A stretch of DNA of 15,015 nt from the NCBI GenBank assembly GCA_045587785.1, contig JAZNDA010000105.1, forward strand, positions 1 to 15,015. The letters run 5' to 3'. Source of the DNA: RGIG8775 sp045587785 (GTDB taxonomy: Bacteria > Bacillota > Clostridia > Oscillospirales > CAG-272). Below, piece after piece: positions 7,271 to 14,654 of this stretch (positions are counted from its first letter, which is position 1; each line of letters begins with the position of its first letter). The notes beneath the pieces were generated by a model that saw only the letters and a list, made by a program, of their open reading frames with translations, ran no database searches and had not been told where the DNA came from. The position numbers and the translations under genes were made by a program.

Positions 7271-7355
7271 GGATTTTTTGTCTGTTCAAGTTGTATAAAT
7301 TTTGAAACAGGAATTGTGCAAATGTCCGAAATTTGATTTTGTTCTCCCTAAGCTG

Positions 7356-7384
7356 TTGCTAAAAATCAGATTTAATGGTATAAT
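7356..7384 (+). promoter_or_regulatory. Promoter of the solute-binding lipoprotein gene
   Basis: TTGCTA (7356-7361), 17-base spacer, perfect TATAAT (7379-7384), placed 65 bases before the start codon. AAGGAGG (7431-7437) follows. Confidence 0.65.
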
Positions 7385-7448
7385 GTCTTAAATAATGCCG
7401 TCTTATGGCAAATTTGTTTTTCAATTATCCAAGGAGGATATTAAAATC

Positions 7449-9269
7449 ATGATAAAGCGTATTACAGCTTTTGTTTTGTGCGTTCTTATGCTTCTCCCTT
7501 GCCTTGTTTCCTGCGGAAGCGAGCTTAAAGAAGACGAGCGCGGCTCTTACATCACCATGTACGTGGCAGACCGTGTGTATGATTACGACCCTGCCAACGC
7601 TTATGAAAACGATTCGGCACTCAAGATCGTCAGCCTTCTGTTTATGCCCCTGTTCCGCATGGACGAGAACGGCAAAGTCAAGAATGAGCTGGTTGAGAGC
7701 TATACCATCAAAGAAGATACCAACAACCACGAATACAAGATGAACATCACGCTGAAGGATTCCTACTGGAGTGACGGCACACCCATCTCGGCAAATGACA
7801 TTGTGTTTGCCTGGAAGCGTATTCTGGACGTTGAATCCACAAGCGAAGCGGCTGCCCTGCTTTATCAGATCAAGAACGCAAAGGCGGTGAAGGAAGGCGA
7901 CCTTTCGATCGATGCGCTTCAGATCTATGCGATCAACACCACTACTCTTGAGATTTTCTTTGAAGAAAAGTTGGACGGAAAAGGCAATCCCGCCATTGAC
8001 TACGACGGCTTTATCCGCAATCTGACAAGCTATGCGCTGGTTCCCTTGCGCGAGATCATCGTATCGAGAACGCCCGACTGGGCAAAGAAGCCGGCTACCA
8101 TGGTGTGCAGCGGTCCGTTTACGATCCGCCGCGTTTCCTATGAGGACGCCGACAACGGTCTGATACTGGAGAGAAACCCCTACTACCTCAGAAACAAGGA
8201 AAAGGACGCACTTAACTCGTCGGTCAAGCCCTACCGCTTGATCATTGACTATACAAAGTCTGCCGAAGAGATCATGCAGGGATATGAAAACGGCGAGATC
8301 TTCTTTGTGGGTGAGATTCCGCTGTCCTACCGCGAGAGCTACAAGGACAAGGCAACGGTTTCGAATGCCCTTTCCACACATACCTACTATCTGAATGAGA
8401 ACGCAGAGATCGGCGGCACCAAGCTGTTTGCCATCAAGGAAGTTCGCGAAGCACTCTCGCTTGCGATCGACCGTGAGGCTATCGCCGACGCCGTGGTATT
8501 TGCCAAAGCGGCTACCGCACTTGTTCCCTACGGCTTGTTTGAGACCGACTCGGCAAAGAAGGACTTCCGCACCGCGGGCGGTGACATCATTTCCTCTGCC
8601 GCAGACCTTTCTGCAGCTAAGGCAAAGCTGAGCGCGGCAGGCATCAATGCATCGAGCTACAGCTTCAAGATCAGCGTTCCCGCTTATGACGAGATCCACG
8701 TTATGATCGCCGAAAAGGTAGCTGAAGCATGGAATTCACTTGGATTCAAGGTCTCGGTTGAAAAGGTCAAGGTGATCGTCAATGACGACCTTGGCACGAC
8801 CAATGAAGTTCCCGTAGATATCCGCGACGACATCTTCCTTGAGAGATTCGCTATCGGCGACTACGAGGTGGCAGGTGTAGATCTGATCTCTTACAGCACC
8901 GATGCCTTCGGCTTGCTTGCTCCCTTCGCTATTGGCTTTACGGGTCAGGCAATGGACATGGGTCTGAAGGACGAAAACGGTCAGCCCTACTACGTTCTTC
9001 CCAAGCACATCACGGGCTATGAGAACAGCGACTATACCGCGCTGATCCAAAAGATCCACGCAACCGCATCGCTCACCGAGCGTGCACAGTTGCTCCACGA
9101 GGCAGAAAGCAAGCTGCTTGCCGATATGCCCGTTATCCCGATCATCTTCAATGAGGACGCTTACGTCGAACACGATGACATTTCGGGTCTTAAGAGCACC
9201 TACTACGGCACAAGGATCTTCTCCTCTGTCATGCAGAAGGATTGGAGAAATTACGTTCCCGAGGAATAA
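7449..9269 (+). CDS. ABC transporter solute-binding lipoprotein, family 5 (oligopeptide type)
   Basis: A 606-residue extracytoplasmic substrate-binding protein of the OppA/DppA family (SBP_bac_5). The signal peptide MIKRITAFVLCVLMLLPCLVSC ends in a lipobox with the lipidated cysteine at residue 22. The mature protein shows the family order: an initial strand with YVADRVYDYDPANAYENDS, LFRMDENGKVKNELVESY, the characteristic WSDGTPISANDIVFAWKR, then SLAIDREAIADAV and a C-terminal LHEAESKLLADMPVIPI typical of the ligand-binding closing segment. ATG 7449 is chosen because it begins the signal peptide and has AAGGAGG 11 bases upstream; the frame upstream to 7395 carries no comparable start. No permease or ATPase genes lie beside it, so it is an orphan binding protein that must use components encoded elsewhere or serve as a sensor. 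Peptide is the likely ligand, but the family also binds other solutes. Confidence 0.93.
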   Translation: MIKRITAFVLCVLMLLPCLVSCGSELKEDERGSYITMYVADRVYDYDPANAYENDSALKIVSLLFMPLFRMDENGKVKNELVESYTIKEDTNNHEYKMNITLKDSYWSDGTPISANDIVFAWKRILDVESTSEAAALLYQIKNAKAVKEGDLSIDALQIYAINTTTLEIFFEEKLDGKGNPAIDYDGFIRNLTSYALVPLREIIVSRTPDWAKKPATMVCSGPFTIRRVSYEDADNGLILERNPYYLRNKEKDALNSSVKPYRLIIDYTKSAEEIMQGYENGEIFFVGEIPLSYRESYKDKATVSNALSTHTYYLNENAEIGGTKLFAIKEVREALSLAIDREAIADAVVFAKAATALVPYGLFETDSAKKDFRTAGGDIISSAADLSAAKAKLSAAGINASSYSFKISVPAYDEIHVMIAEKVAEAWNSLGFKVSVEKVKVIVNDDLGTTNEVPVDIRDDIFLERFAIGDYEVAGVDLISYSTDAFGLLAPFAIGFTGQAMDMGLKDENGQPYYVLPKHITGYENSDYTALIQKIHATASLTERAQLLHEAESKLLADMPVIPIIFNEDAYVEHDDISGLKSTYYGTRIFSSVMQKDWRNYVPEE

Positions 9270-9280
9270 TATAAACCATA

Positions 9281-9319
9281 AAAGCCAAGATCCAACGATC
9301 TTGGCTTTTTCTTTTTAAA
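9281..9319 (+). terminator. Intrinsic terminator of the solute-binding gene
   Basis: A perfect 12-bp stem AAAGCCAAGATC/GATCTTGGCTTT with CAAC loop, followed by a T-rich run, 11 bases after the stop. Confidence 0.92.
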
Positions 9320-9338
9320 AAATTTTTTCAGTTTTTTC

Positions 9339-9370
9339 CTCTATTTGAAAATTAGACTTTACAAATAGAG
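9339..9370. promoter_or_regulatory. Inverted-repeat operator candidate
   Basis: CTCTATTTG (9339-9347) and CAAATAGAG (9362-9370) form a perfect 9-bp inverted pair 14 bases apart. The right arm overlaps the -35 of the next promoter, as expected for a repressor or activator site. The cognate protein is unknown. Confidence 0.45.
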
Positions 9371-9386
9371 AAAAAAGGTGTATAAT
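9358..9386 (+). promoter_or_regulatory. Promoter of the structured leader and zinc-tail gene
   Basis: TTTACA (9358-9363), 17 bases, perfect TATAAT (9381-9386). Initiation about seven bases on would start the RNA at or near ACCACAC, the first strand of the long leader stem. Confidence 0.8.
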
Positions 9387-9392
9387 GTATTC

Positions 9393-9567
9393 ACCACACA
9401 AAATAAGGATATTGCAATTTTCAAACCGGAAGTGGGTATTTTACTTAGGTAAAAGTGCTGACTTCACTTTTCCGCTTCTTGGCGAGGATTGCAATCGATT
9501 TTGTGTGGTAACAAATCGAGGTCAGGCATTTTTCGGTGTGTGTGGCTTCGGTTGCACACACTTTTTT
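9393..9567 (+). ncRNA. Structured leader RNA with terminator; candidate riboswitch or small RNA
   Basis: The RNA expected from the upstream promoter folds strongly. ACCACACAAAAT (9393-9404) pairs perfectly with ATTTTGTGTGGT (9498-9509), then ATTGCAAT (9411-9418) with ATTGCAAT (9488-9495), then CGGAAGTG with CACTTTTCCG (9427-9434 and 9465-9474, one bulge), and TTTTAC/GTAAAA at the tip. It ends in a GTGTGTG/CACACAC hairpin with a TTCG loop and a T6 tract (9538-9567). CCACACA at the 5' end can also pair with TGTGTGG at 9539-9545 in the terminator arm, making two exclusive folds. I did not match it to a known riboswitch class (no SAM-I, TPP, c-di-GMP or T-box core). It could instead be a free small RNA of about 175 bases. 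The next gene starts at 9588. Confidence 0.6.
9537..9567 (+). terminator. Intrinsic terminator within the leader
   Basis: GTGTGTG (9538-9544) pairs with CACACAC (9555-9561) around a TTCG loop, followed by TTTTTT. It sits between the promoter and the coding region, 21 bases before the start codon, so it would attenuate the gene unless disrupted. Confidence 0.75.
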
Positions 9568-9587
9568 ATTTTATAGGAGAAAACATT

Positions 9588-10199
9588 ATGAAAGCAAAAA
9601 TCTTATTGTGGATTTTCTTCACGCTCTGTACCCTGTGCGCTATTGGCATAGGACCAAGTTTCTTTGGAATCCTTATGTTGGCAACCGCCATAATGTCTAT
9701 GCCGATCAAATCCATTCATAACATATGGGCTAAAATACTTAAAAACAAAAGTAAAAAGTTGAAAACACTTCTCATAATATGTACTTTTGTCATTTCAATA
9801 TTGGGATACTCTCTCACCTTGCCAAACGAAGAATATGAAGTGCCACCTTTCGAAACTACGGCTCCCGAAATTACTGCTCCCGAAACTACTGCTCCCGAAA
9901 CTACTGCTTCCGAAACCACGGTGCCCGAAACCACGGTGCCCGAGACCACGGCTCCCGAAACCACGGTGCCCGAGACCACGGTGCCCGAGACCACGGCTCC
10001 CGAAACTACGGCTCCCGAAACTACGGCTCCCGAAACCATTTCAATTGAATATATTCTCAGCCTTGAGACTCAAAAATTTCATTACAAGGGTTGCCGATGG
10101 GAAAAAAATATTAAGGAAGAAAACAGAGGAACTTTCACCGGAAACCGAGAAACTCTCATCTCTCAAGGATACTCCCCCTGTGGCACATGCAAACCCTAA
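9588..10199 (+). CDS. Membrane protein with PETT repeat and Ada-like zinc-binding tail
   Basis: A 203-residue protein of unknown function. The start at 9588 follows AGGAG (9575-9579) by eight bases; the open frame upstream to 9489 is leader RNA. Order of parts: two hydrophobic stretches (about residues 5-40), a lysine-rich loop (NKSKKLK) probably inside, a third membrane span (about 60-77), a repeat linker of twelve 5-residue units of the form PETT-A/V (residues 89-148), and a compact C-terminal domain with His165-x3-Cys169 and Cys198-x2-Cys201 (FHYKGC ... PCGTCKP). The tail resembles the Ada-type zinc-binding motif found fused at the ends of secreted or nuclease proteins; metal binding is inferred. 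By the positive-inside rule the linker and tail are outside. The linker DNA is a 15-bp minisatellite. It has its own promoter and terminator. Confidence 0.72.
   Translation: MKAKILLWIFFTLCTLCAIGIGPSFFGILMLATAIMSMPIKSIHNIWAKILKNKSKKLKTLLIICTFVISILGYSLTLPNEEYEVPPFETTAPEITAPETTAPETTASETTVPETTVPETTAPETTVPETTVPETTAPETTAPETTAPETISIEYILSLETQKFHYKGCRWEKNIKEENRGTFTGNRETLISQGYSPCGTCKP
9852..10031 (+). repeat. 15-bp coding minisatellite (12 units)
   Basis: Twelve head-to-tail 15-base units based on GAAACYACGGYKCCC encode E-T-T-A/V-P. Units differ mainly at synonymous sites (GAA/GAG, ACT/ACC) and Ala/Val, plus one Ile and one Ser. The length is likely to vary between strains. Confidence 0.9.
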
Positions 10200-10202
10200 A
10201 TC

Positions 10203-10234
10203 ATAACCACCGGCTAAGCCGGTGGTTATCTTTT
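10203..10234 (+). terminator. Intrinsic terminator of the zinc-tail gene
   Basis: A perfect 12-bp stem ATAACCACCGGC/GCCGGTGGTTAT with TAA loop and CTTTT tail, beginning four bases past the stop. Confidence 0.88.
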
Positions 10235-10235
10235 C

Positions 10236-10472
10236 GGTAATATTCCATCCCTCGGTGCCGTAAACGTCGCCGTTTTTGTCGTAGGTTTATCTATTGCTTC
10301 CCTCTGAACGTGAGGTTTTCAAGCTTTTTATATGCTTGCGAAGCGTCCAAAATCTGAGATAAATGCCTTATCATTTCCTATCTGCGGTGTGTAATTTTCA
10401 AAGTCATTTTCGTTGAATTTATCGACGTAAGCTCTGAGCAGATCTTATCCGTCCGTATTCACTCCCGACTTC
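10236..10472 (-). pseudogene. Decayed coding remnant downstream of recG
   Basis: On the minus strand, protein-like fragments appear in different frames broken by stops: DLLRAYVDKFNENDFENY between TAA codons, AYKKLENLTFRGKQ ending in TAG, then TYDKNGDVYGTEGWNITEK in a further frame. Such frame-hopping, well-formed fragments suggest a degraded gene rather than spacer. The first fragment has a loose resemblance to the N-terminal region of some glycoside hydrolases, which I could not confirm. There is no intact ORF and no other feature in this stretch. Confidence 0.3.
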
Positions 10473-10477
10473 TTGTT

Positions 10478-12586
10478 TCAGTTTATTTTGGATTGATTGT
10501 CACCAAGCATACGCGATATCTTTTCGGCAAGCGTCGGAAAATCCGAGATCGTATGACCCTCAAGAAGCTCCTCGGCATCGGAAAATGCCTTTTGCAAAAC
10601 GTCGCCGTCCTCACACAGATCGGCAATGCGGAAGTCGGCACCGCCGCTTTGGCGGATGCCCATATTGGCGGTCGGGCGAAGGAAGTCACCTGGGCCACGA
10701 AGCTTAAGATCTGTCTCGGCGATCTCATACCCGTCATGCGTGGCACACATAGTCTTGAGACGCTTGATCGCATTTTCGCCCTTTGTGTCACTCACCAGTA
10801 CGCAATAGGATTTCCGTGTGCCGCGTCCCACCCGTCCGCGAAGCTGATGGAGCTGTGACAGCCCAAAGCGATCGGCATTCTCCACGATCATAAGACATGC
10901 CTCGGGAACGTTGACACCGACCTCGATCACGGTGGTCGATACCAGCACGTCCACCTCGCCGTCCGCAAACGCGCGCATGACCTTGTCCTTGTCCGCCCCC
11001 TTCATCTTGCCGTGAACAAAGCGGATAGCAAGCTCGGGCAGCTTTTCTTTCAGCTCCTCGGTATATGCCACCGCGCTTTTCAGCGGTGTTTTATGTTCGG
11101 GAAGGTCTTGCCCAAGCTCTGCCAGAAGAAGGTCGCCCTCCGCTTCATCGGCTTCCTCTACCGCGGGGCAGACAATATAAACTCTGCCGCCCTGCCCCAC
11201 AAGCTTGCGTATAAAAGCATACAGCCTCTCGTGGTAGCTCTCACCCACAAAAAAGGTCTCCACACTCTGACGGCCGGGGGGGATCTCGTCGATACGGCTG
11301 ATATCCAGCCCTCCGTAAACCGTCAGTGCCAGCGTTCTCGGAATCGGCGTAGCACTCATCACCAGAGTGTGCACCTGCTTTCCCTTTTCCGAAAGCCATG
11401 CACGTTGATTGACGCCAAAGCGGTGCTGTTCATCTATCACCGCAAGCCCCAGCGTGGCAAAACTCACGCCTGCGCTGATCAATGCCTGCGTACCTATAAT
11501 AATATCACACTCATGCGCGGCTATGCTTTCTCTCGCCTGCCGCTTTTGTTTTTCGGTCAGCGACCCCACAAGAAGCGTGACGCGCACACCAAGTCGGTCA
11601 AACAGCGGTGTCAGATCGGCGGCGTGCTGACGCGCCAAGATATCAGTCGGCACCATGAGTGCCGCTTGATATCCGCTTTTTACTGCCGCGTACATGGCGG
11701 CGGCGGCAAACACGGTCTTGCCGCATCCCACGACGCCCACCAAAATGCGGTTCATGGGCGTATCCTTACCAAGATCGGCAAGGATCTCACCCACCGCACG
11801 GGATTGCGCCCCCGTCAGCCGATATGGCAAAAGCGACAAAAGCGGCGAAATATCACGATCGGTCAAGCGCGGCGCACCCGTCAGGCGTTTTCTGTTCCCC
11901 GACAGACGAAGCCCCAGTGCAAACAGCAAAAGCTCGTCATACACAAGACGCCTTTTGGCTGAAACCAACTCTTCGTAAGAGGACGGCATATGGATACCGC
12001 GAAGTGCACCGATCAGCGTGCACAGGCGGTTTTTCATGCGAAGCTCCTCGGGCAAATGGTCCGAAAGCTCTCTCGCCGCCGCCGAAAGCACCTCACGCAC
12101 CCCCGATTTGATCTGTGTTTGCGTCAGCCCCTCGACGGAGGGATAAACGGGAAACAGGGACGGCAAGGGTCTTCCCTCGATCACGCACTCATGCGTTGGC
12201 GAGGACATGATGCACTTATTTGCCTTTTTTTCAATTCTTCCGTAAAAGCGGTATTCCCCGCCCACCTCAAAGCTGTTTCTCAAAAAGTCCTGATTAAAAT
12301 ATATGATCTCGCAGCTACCCGTTTGGTCAAAAGCGCGAAATTTGAGCAATGACATACCACGGCGGATCTTTGCCACAGTCGGTTTGGTGGCAACCGTCAG
12401 CACGACAGCTTGTTTTTCGCCCTCTGCGGCCTCGGCAAGTGTTTTGACGTCGCCGCGGTTTTCGTAAGAACGCGGATAGTGCCAAAGAAGGTCACCCGCC
12501 GTAAAAATACCCAGCTTGCGGTATCCCTCGGCGCGCACCGCTCCCACGCCATGCAGGGCGGTTATGGGGGAATCAAGCAGCGACAT
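10478..12586 (-). CDS. recG: ATP-dependent DNA helicase RecG
   Basis: RecG reverses stalled forks and migrates branched DNA. The 702-residue protein has the N-terminal wedge region (helix-hairpin-helix LHGVGAVRAEGYRKLGI at about 11-27, wedge OB fold at about 60-130), then helicase motifs: Walker A GVVGCGKT (284-291), motif II DEQHRFG (385-391), motif III SATPIPRT (411-418), motif IV-V FVHGKMKG and TTVIEVGVNVP (551-561), motif VI QLRGRVGRG (581-589), and the C-terminal TRG-type segment GIRQSGGADFRIADL. The usual GDVGSGKT is GVVGCGKT, with the key Lys and Thr intact. The start at 12586 is chosen because AAAGGAG (12594-12600) lies seven bases before it; the longer frame to 12646 crosses the promoter. 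It is monocistronic, flanked by decayed sequence and the sigma-factor region. Confidence 0.96.
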   Translation of the reverse strand: MSLLDSPITALHGVGAVRAEGYRKLGIFTAGDLLWHYPRSYENRGDVKTLAEAAEGEKQAVVLTVATKPTVAKIRRGMSLLKFRAFDQTGSCEIIYFNQDFLRNSFEVGGEYRFYGRIEKKANKCIMSSPTHECVIEGRPLPSLFPVYPSVEGLTQTQIKSGVREVLSAAARELSDHLPEELRMKNRLCTLIGALRGIHMPSSYEELVSAKRRLVYDELLLFALGLRLSGNRKRLTGAPRLTDRDISPLLSLLPYRLTGAQSRAVGEILADLGKDTPMNRILVGVVGCGKTVFAAAAMYAAVKSGYQAALMVPTDILARQHAADLTPLFDRLGVRVTLLVGSLTEKQKRQARESIAAHECDIIIGTQALISAGVSFATLGLAVIDEQHRFGVNQRAWLSEKGKQVHTLVMSATPIPRTLALTVYGGLDISRIDEIPPGRQSVETFFVGESYHERLYAFIRKLVGQGGRVYIVCPAVEEADEAEGDLLLAELGQDLPEHKTPLKSAVAYTEELKEKLPELAIRFVHGKMKGADKDKVMRAFADGEVDVLVSTTVIEVGVNVPEACLMIVENADRFGLSQLHQLRGRVGRGTRKSYCVLVSDTKGENAIKRLKTMCATHDGYEIAETDLKLRGPGDFLRPTANMGIRQSGGADFRIADLCEDGDVLQKAFSDAEELLEGHTISDFPTLAEKISRMLGDNQSKIN

Positions 12587-12593
12587 ACAAAAT

Positions 12594-12600
12594 CTCCTTT
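12594..12600 (-). promoter_or_regulatory. Ribosome binding site deciding the recG start
   Basis: AAAGGAG on the minus strand, seven bases before ATG 12584-12586, whereas the upstream in-frame ATG at 12644-12646 lies beyond the promoter. Confidence 0.75.
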
Positions 12601-12613
12601 CGCGTTTTTCTTT

Positions 12614-12642
12614 ATTGTACCACAATTTCTCCGTTCCGTCAA
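12614..12642 (-). promoter_or_regulatory. Sigma-A promoter of recG
   Basis: Minus strand TTGACG (12637-12642), 17 bases, TACAAT (12614-12619), 28 bases upstream of the start codon. Confidence 0.75.
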
Positions 12643-12668
12643 TCACCGTTGTTACATTATCAATAAAA

Positions 12669-12742
12669 ATCCCCCCCGCATATGGTGCGTGTTCTTAAGG
12701 ACAGTTTTTGAAATTTAATAAAATACGTTACCTACCGACAGA
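12669..12742. repeat. Left arm of inverted repeat flanking the sigma gene
   Basis: Shares, in inverted orientation with 14655-14733, the blocks ATCCCCCCCGC, TATG, GTTCT and AAGGACAGTTTT, and further in TACCGACAGA. The first 40 bases align at about 85% with one gap. This arm starts 27 bases upstream of the recG promoter. No direct target duplication is evident outside it. Confidence 0.65.
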
Positions 12743-12783
12743 AAAAAGGATAGAGAAAGCAAATGCAATCTCTGTCCTTTTTT
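12743..12783. terminator. Bidirectional terminator hairpin
   Basis: GGATAGAGA (12748-12756) pairs with TCTCTGTCC (12769-12777), one G-U pair, flanked by A and T runs on both sides. It isolates the sigma promoter from sequence to its left. A terminator between divergent genes is unusual and suggests a self-contained unit. Confidence 0.7.
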
Positions 12784-12796
12784 CTTGACAAGCACT

Positions 12797-12828
12797 GCAT
12801 TTGTAGACACAAATGCTTCTATGTAGAC
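12797..12828. promoter_or_regulatory. Operator candidate upstream of the sigma-like gene
   Basis: GCATTTGT-AGAC-ACAAATGC (12797-12816) is a perfect 8-bp inverted repeat. TGTAGAC from its centre recurs at 12822-12828, 20 bases on, about two helical turns, and overlaps the likely -35. Repressor or autoregulatory binding is inferred. Confidence 0.5.
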
Positions 12829-12852
12829 TAATTCACAATTTTATGATATAAT
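12824..12852 (+). promoter_or_regulatory. Promoter of the sigma-like gene
   Basis: TAGACT (12824-12829), 17 bases, perfect TATAAT (12847-12852), 64 bases before the start codon. The -35 is weak (two mismatches from TTGACA), leaving room for an activator. Confidence 0.55.
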
Positions 12853-12915
12853 TTTATAAACCAATGCACCCAAATTCAAAAATGCCACACTATATGAGTG
12901 AAAGGAGGCGAGAAA

Positions 12916-14523
12916 ATGCAAGAAACGAACGAAATGCGTTATCAGCTTATCAATGAGTTTGTAGAAAACTATATGGAGAATCTGTTTTACTTCTGCTTAA
13001 AAAAGACAGGAAGCCCTATTGAAGCGGAAGATCTGACACAAGATATCGCGCTTCAGATCATCACGGCTTTGAATAAAGGCATGATACCAACGAGCTTTTC
13101 GGCGTGGGTATGGCAGATCGCGCGAAATCGTTTTTCCGTATGGGCAACTGAAAAGCATAATAGAAACGAATCGGTAACCGGTTCCGATATCGGCGATTAT
13201 GAAATTGAAGACGAAAGCGAAAATATCCTTGATGAAATGATACATACAGAGCAAATAGCTCTGCTTAGGCGAGAGTTGGCGTTCATCAAACGTGATTATC
13301 GCAATATCGTCGTTGCCTATTACATTGAAAATAAAAACGTTCGTGAAATTGCAGAAGAGCTCTCGCTTTCAGCAAACACGGTGAAATCTCGACTTCTCCG
13401 TGCAAGACAAATTTTGAAAGAAGGTATGGATATGGCAAGAGAATTTGGAAAACGCAGTTATAATCCCGAAAAAATTACATTCGCCGCAAGCGGTTCACAA
13501 CCCAGCGGGCTGCCTTGGAAAGCTGTAAACAGAAAAATTCCAAACAACATTTTGCTACAAGCGAGCAATAACCCCTCAACGATTGAAGAGTTATCTATGG
13601 AACTTGGTGTAGCACTCCCTTACATGGAGGAAGAGGTTAATATCCTTCACCACGCAACACTTCTTGAGAAGCAAGGTGATAAATATATAACTAATTTCTT
13701 TATATTAGATAAAGATTGTCGAATAGAAGTCTATCATGCTCTCCGAAAGACTGCAAGAGAAAGAAGTCATCTTATCCGAGAGTTTATGGACGACAGAATG
13801 ACCGAAATTCGTGCCCTGGGAATTGCAGGCGACCACATTGATGATAATACAATTCGTTGGTGGTTGGTTCCCGATCTCATTGATTATTTAATTGAAAATT
13901 CGGTCAAGACACAAAACATTTACGAACCGTCCAAACGTGCGAACGGAGAATCTTGGGGATTTGTTGGTTATGAATTAACTGATCTTCCCGAAGATACTGT
14001 TATGGGACACAATGGATGCGGCAATGAACAAAATATGTTTTGGACTTATAAATACAATGACTATTCTTTGTGGAATCAATGCGGCGAACCTGAGTACGAG
14101 GAAATGGAGTTTATGTGTAATTGCATAAGAGAAAACAGAAAAGTATCTTCATTTACCGATATTGAAAAAAGAGTATGGGATGGTATTAACGGTAGGTATG
14201 CACATATTTCTGTCGATGGATATATGATTCCCGATATTCTCATTATCAGAATTGAAAAACTTAGACAGATTCATCAACTCTTCCGTGGACACAAAAACTA
14301 TGAGTTGCTTATTAAGAATGTTGCTAATCTGTATGAAAAGGTTGCGGAGATATTCAAAAAATATAGCCATCAAGTATTGCATGACAACATAGGATATAAC
14401 ATCAGAATGGAATTGTATGCTACGAGAATGATGGCAATTCACGATTTGGTTGATGAAAATGTTTTAAAACTACCGAAGGATACGAGCAAATCTTCACTTG
14501 GTATGCACATTGTTTTGAAATAA
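12916..14523 (+). CDS. Sigma-70/ECF-type factor with long C-terminal sensor extension
   Basis: A 535-residue protein. The start at 12916 follows AAAGGAGG (12901-12908) by seven bases; the in-frame GTG at 12898 lies before that site. Residues 20-80 form region 2 (YFCLKKTGSPIEAEDLTQDI, then FSAWVWQIARNRF) and 115-170 form region 4 with helix-turn-helix REIAEELSLSANTVKSRLLR, so it should direct RNA polymerase to a dedicated promoter set. A linker precedes a winged-helix-like segment at about 208-262 (PSTIEELSMELGVALPYMEEEVNIL), then about 270 residues I do not recognise, with Trp-rich patches and His365, Cys368, Cys389, Cys401 and Cys403, a possible metal or redox site. ECF factors are usually near 180 residues with a separate anti-sigma; none is encoded here, so the extension may hold the sensing role. 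The gene is AT-richer than its neighbours and bracketed by inverted repeats. Confidence 0.82.
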   Translation: MQETNEMRYQLINEFVENYMENLFYFCLKKTGSPIEAEDLTQDIALQIITALNKGMIPTSFSAWVWQIARNRFSVWATEKHNRNESVTGSDIGDYEIEDESENILDEMIHTEQIALLRRELAFIKRDYRNIVVAYYIENKNVREIAEELSLSANTVKSRLLRARQILKEGMDMAREFGKRSYNPEKITFAASGSQPSGLPWKAVNRKIPNNILLQASNNPSTIEELSMELGVALPYMEEEVNILHHATLLEKQGDKYITNFFILDKDCRIEVYHALRKTARERSHLIREFMDDRMTEIRALGIAGDHIDDNTIRWWLVPDLIDYLIENSVKTQNIYEPSKRANGESWGFVGYELTDLPEDTVMGHNGCGNEQNMFWTYKYNDYSLWNQCGEPEYEEMEFMCNCIRENRKVSSFTDIEKRVWDGINGRYAHISVDGYMIPDILIIRIEKLRQIHQLFRGHKNYELLIKNVANLYEKVAEIFKKYSHQVLHDNIGYNIRMELYATRMMAIHDLVDENVLKLPKDTSKSSLGMHIVLK

Positions 14524-14530
14524 CAAACAC

Positions 14531-14566
14531 ACCGCCGAGAGTAACCGTTTGGTCACTCTCGGCGGT
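14531..14566 (+). terminator. Intrinsic terminator of the sigma-like gene
   Basis: ACCGCCGAGAGT pairs perfectly with ACTCTCGGCGGT around an inner ACC/GGT, starting seven bases after the stop. The T-run is weak (ATATTGTTT). Confidence 0.8.
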
Positions 14567-14654
14567 ATATTGTTTATTTCGCACAACCACCTCTGGTGGT
14601 GAGTAAGTGCGCACTTGCAGGCAAACAATAATCCTCACTTTACACAAGGGAGCC

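Noticed and set aside
7425..8699. Long open frame (424 codons) on the minus strand opposite the lipoprotein gene
   Set aside because: It is antisense to a well-supported binding protein, has no ribosome site or domain, and reflects codon bias.
9393..9567. 6S RNA or signal recognition particle RNA
   Set aside because: There is no SRP domain IV GGAA/AGCAG core, and the fold lacks the closing stem and central bubble arrangement of 6S RNA, although the length is close.
9852..10031. Regular repeats resembling a CRISPR array
   Set aside because: Units are 15 bases, contiguous, in frame, with no spacers; it is a coding minisatellite.
11012..11962. 316-codon plus-strand frame inside recG
   Set aside because: recG has every helicase motif on the other strand; this is a shadow.
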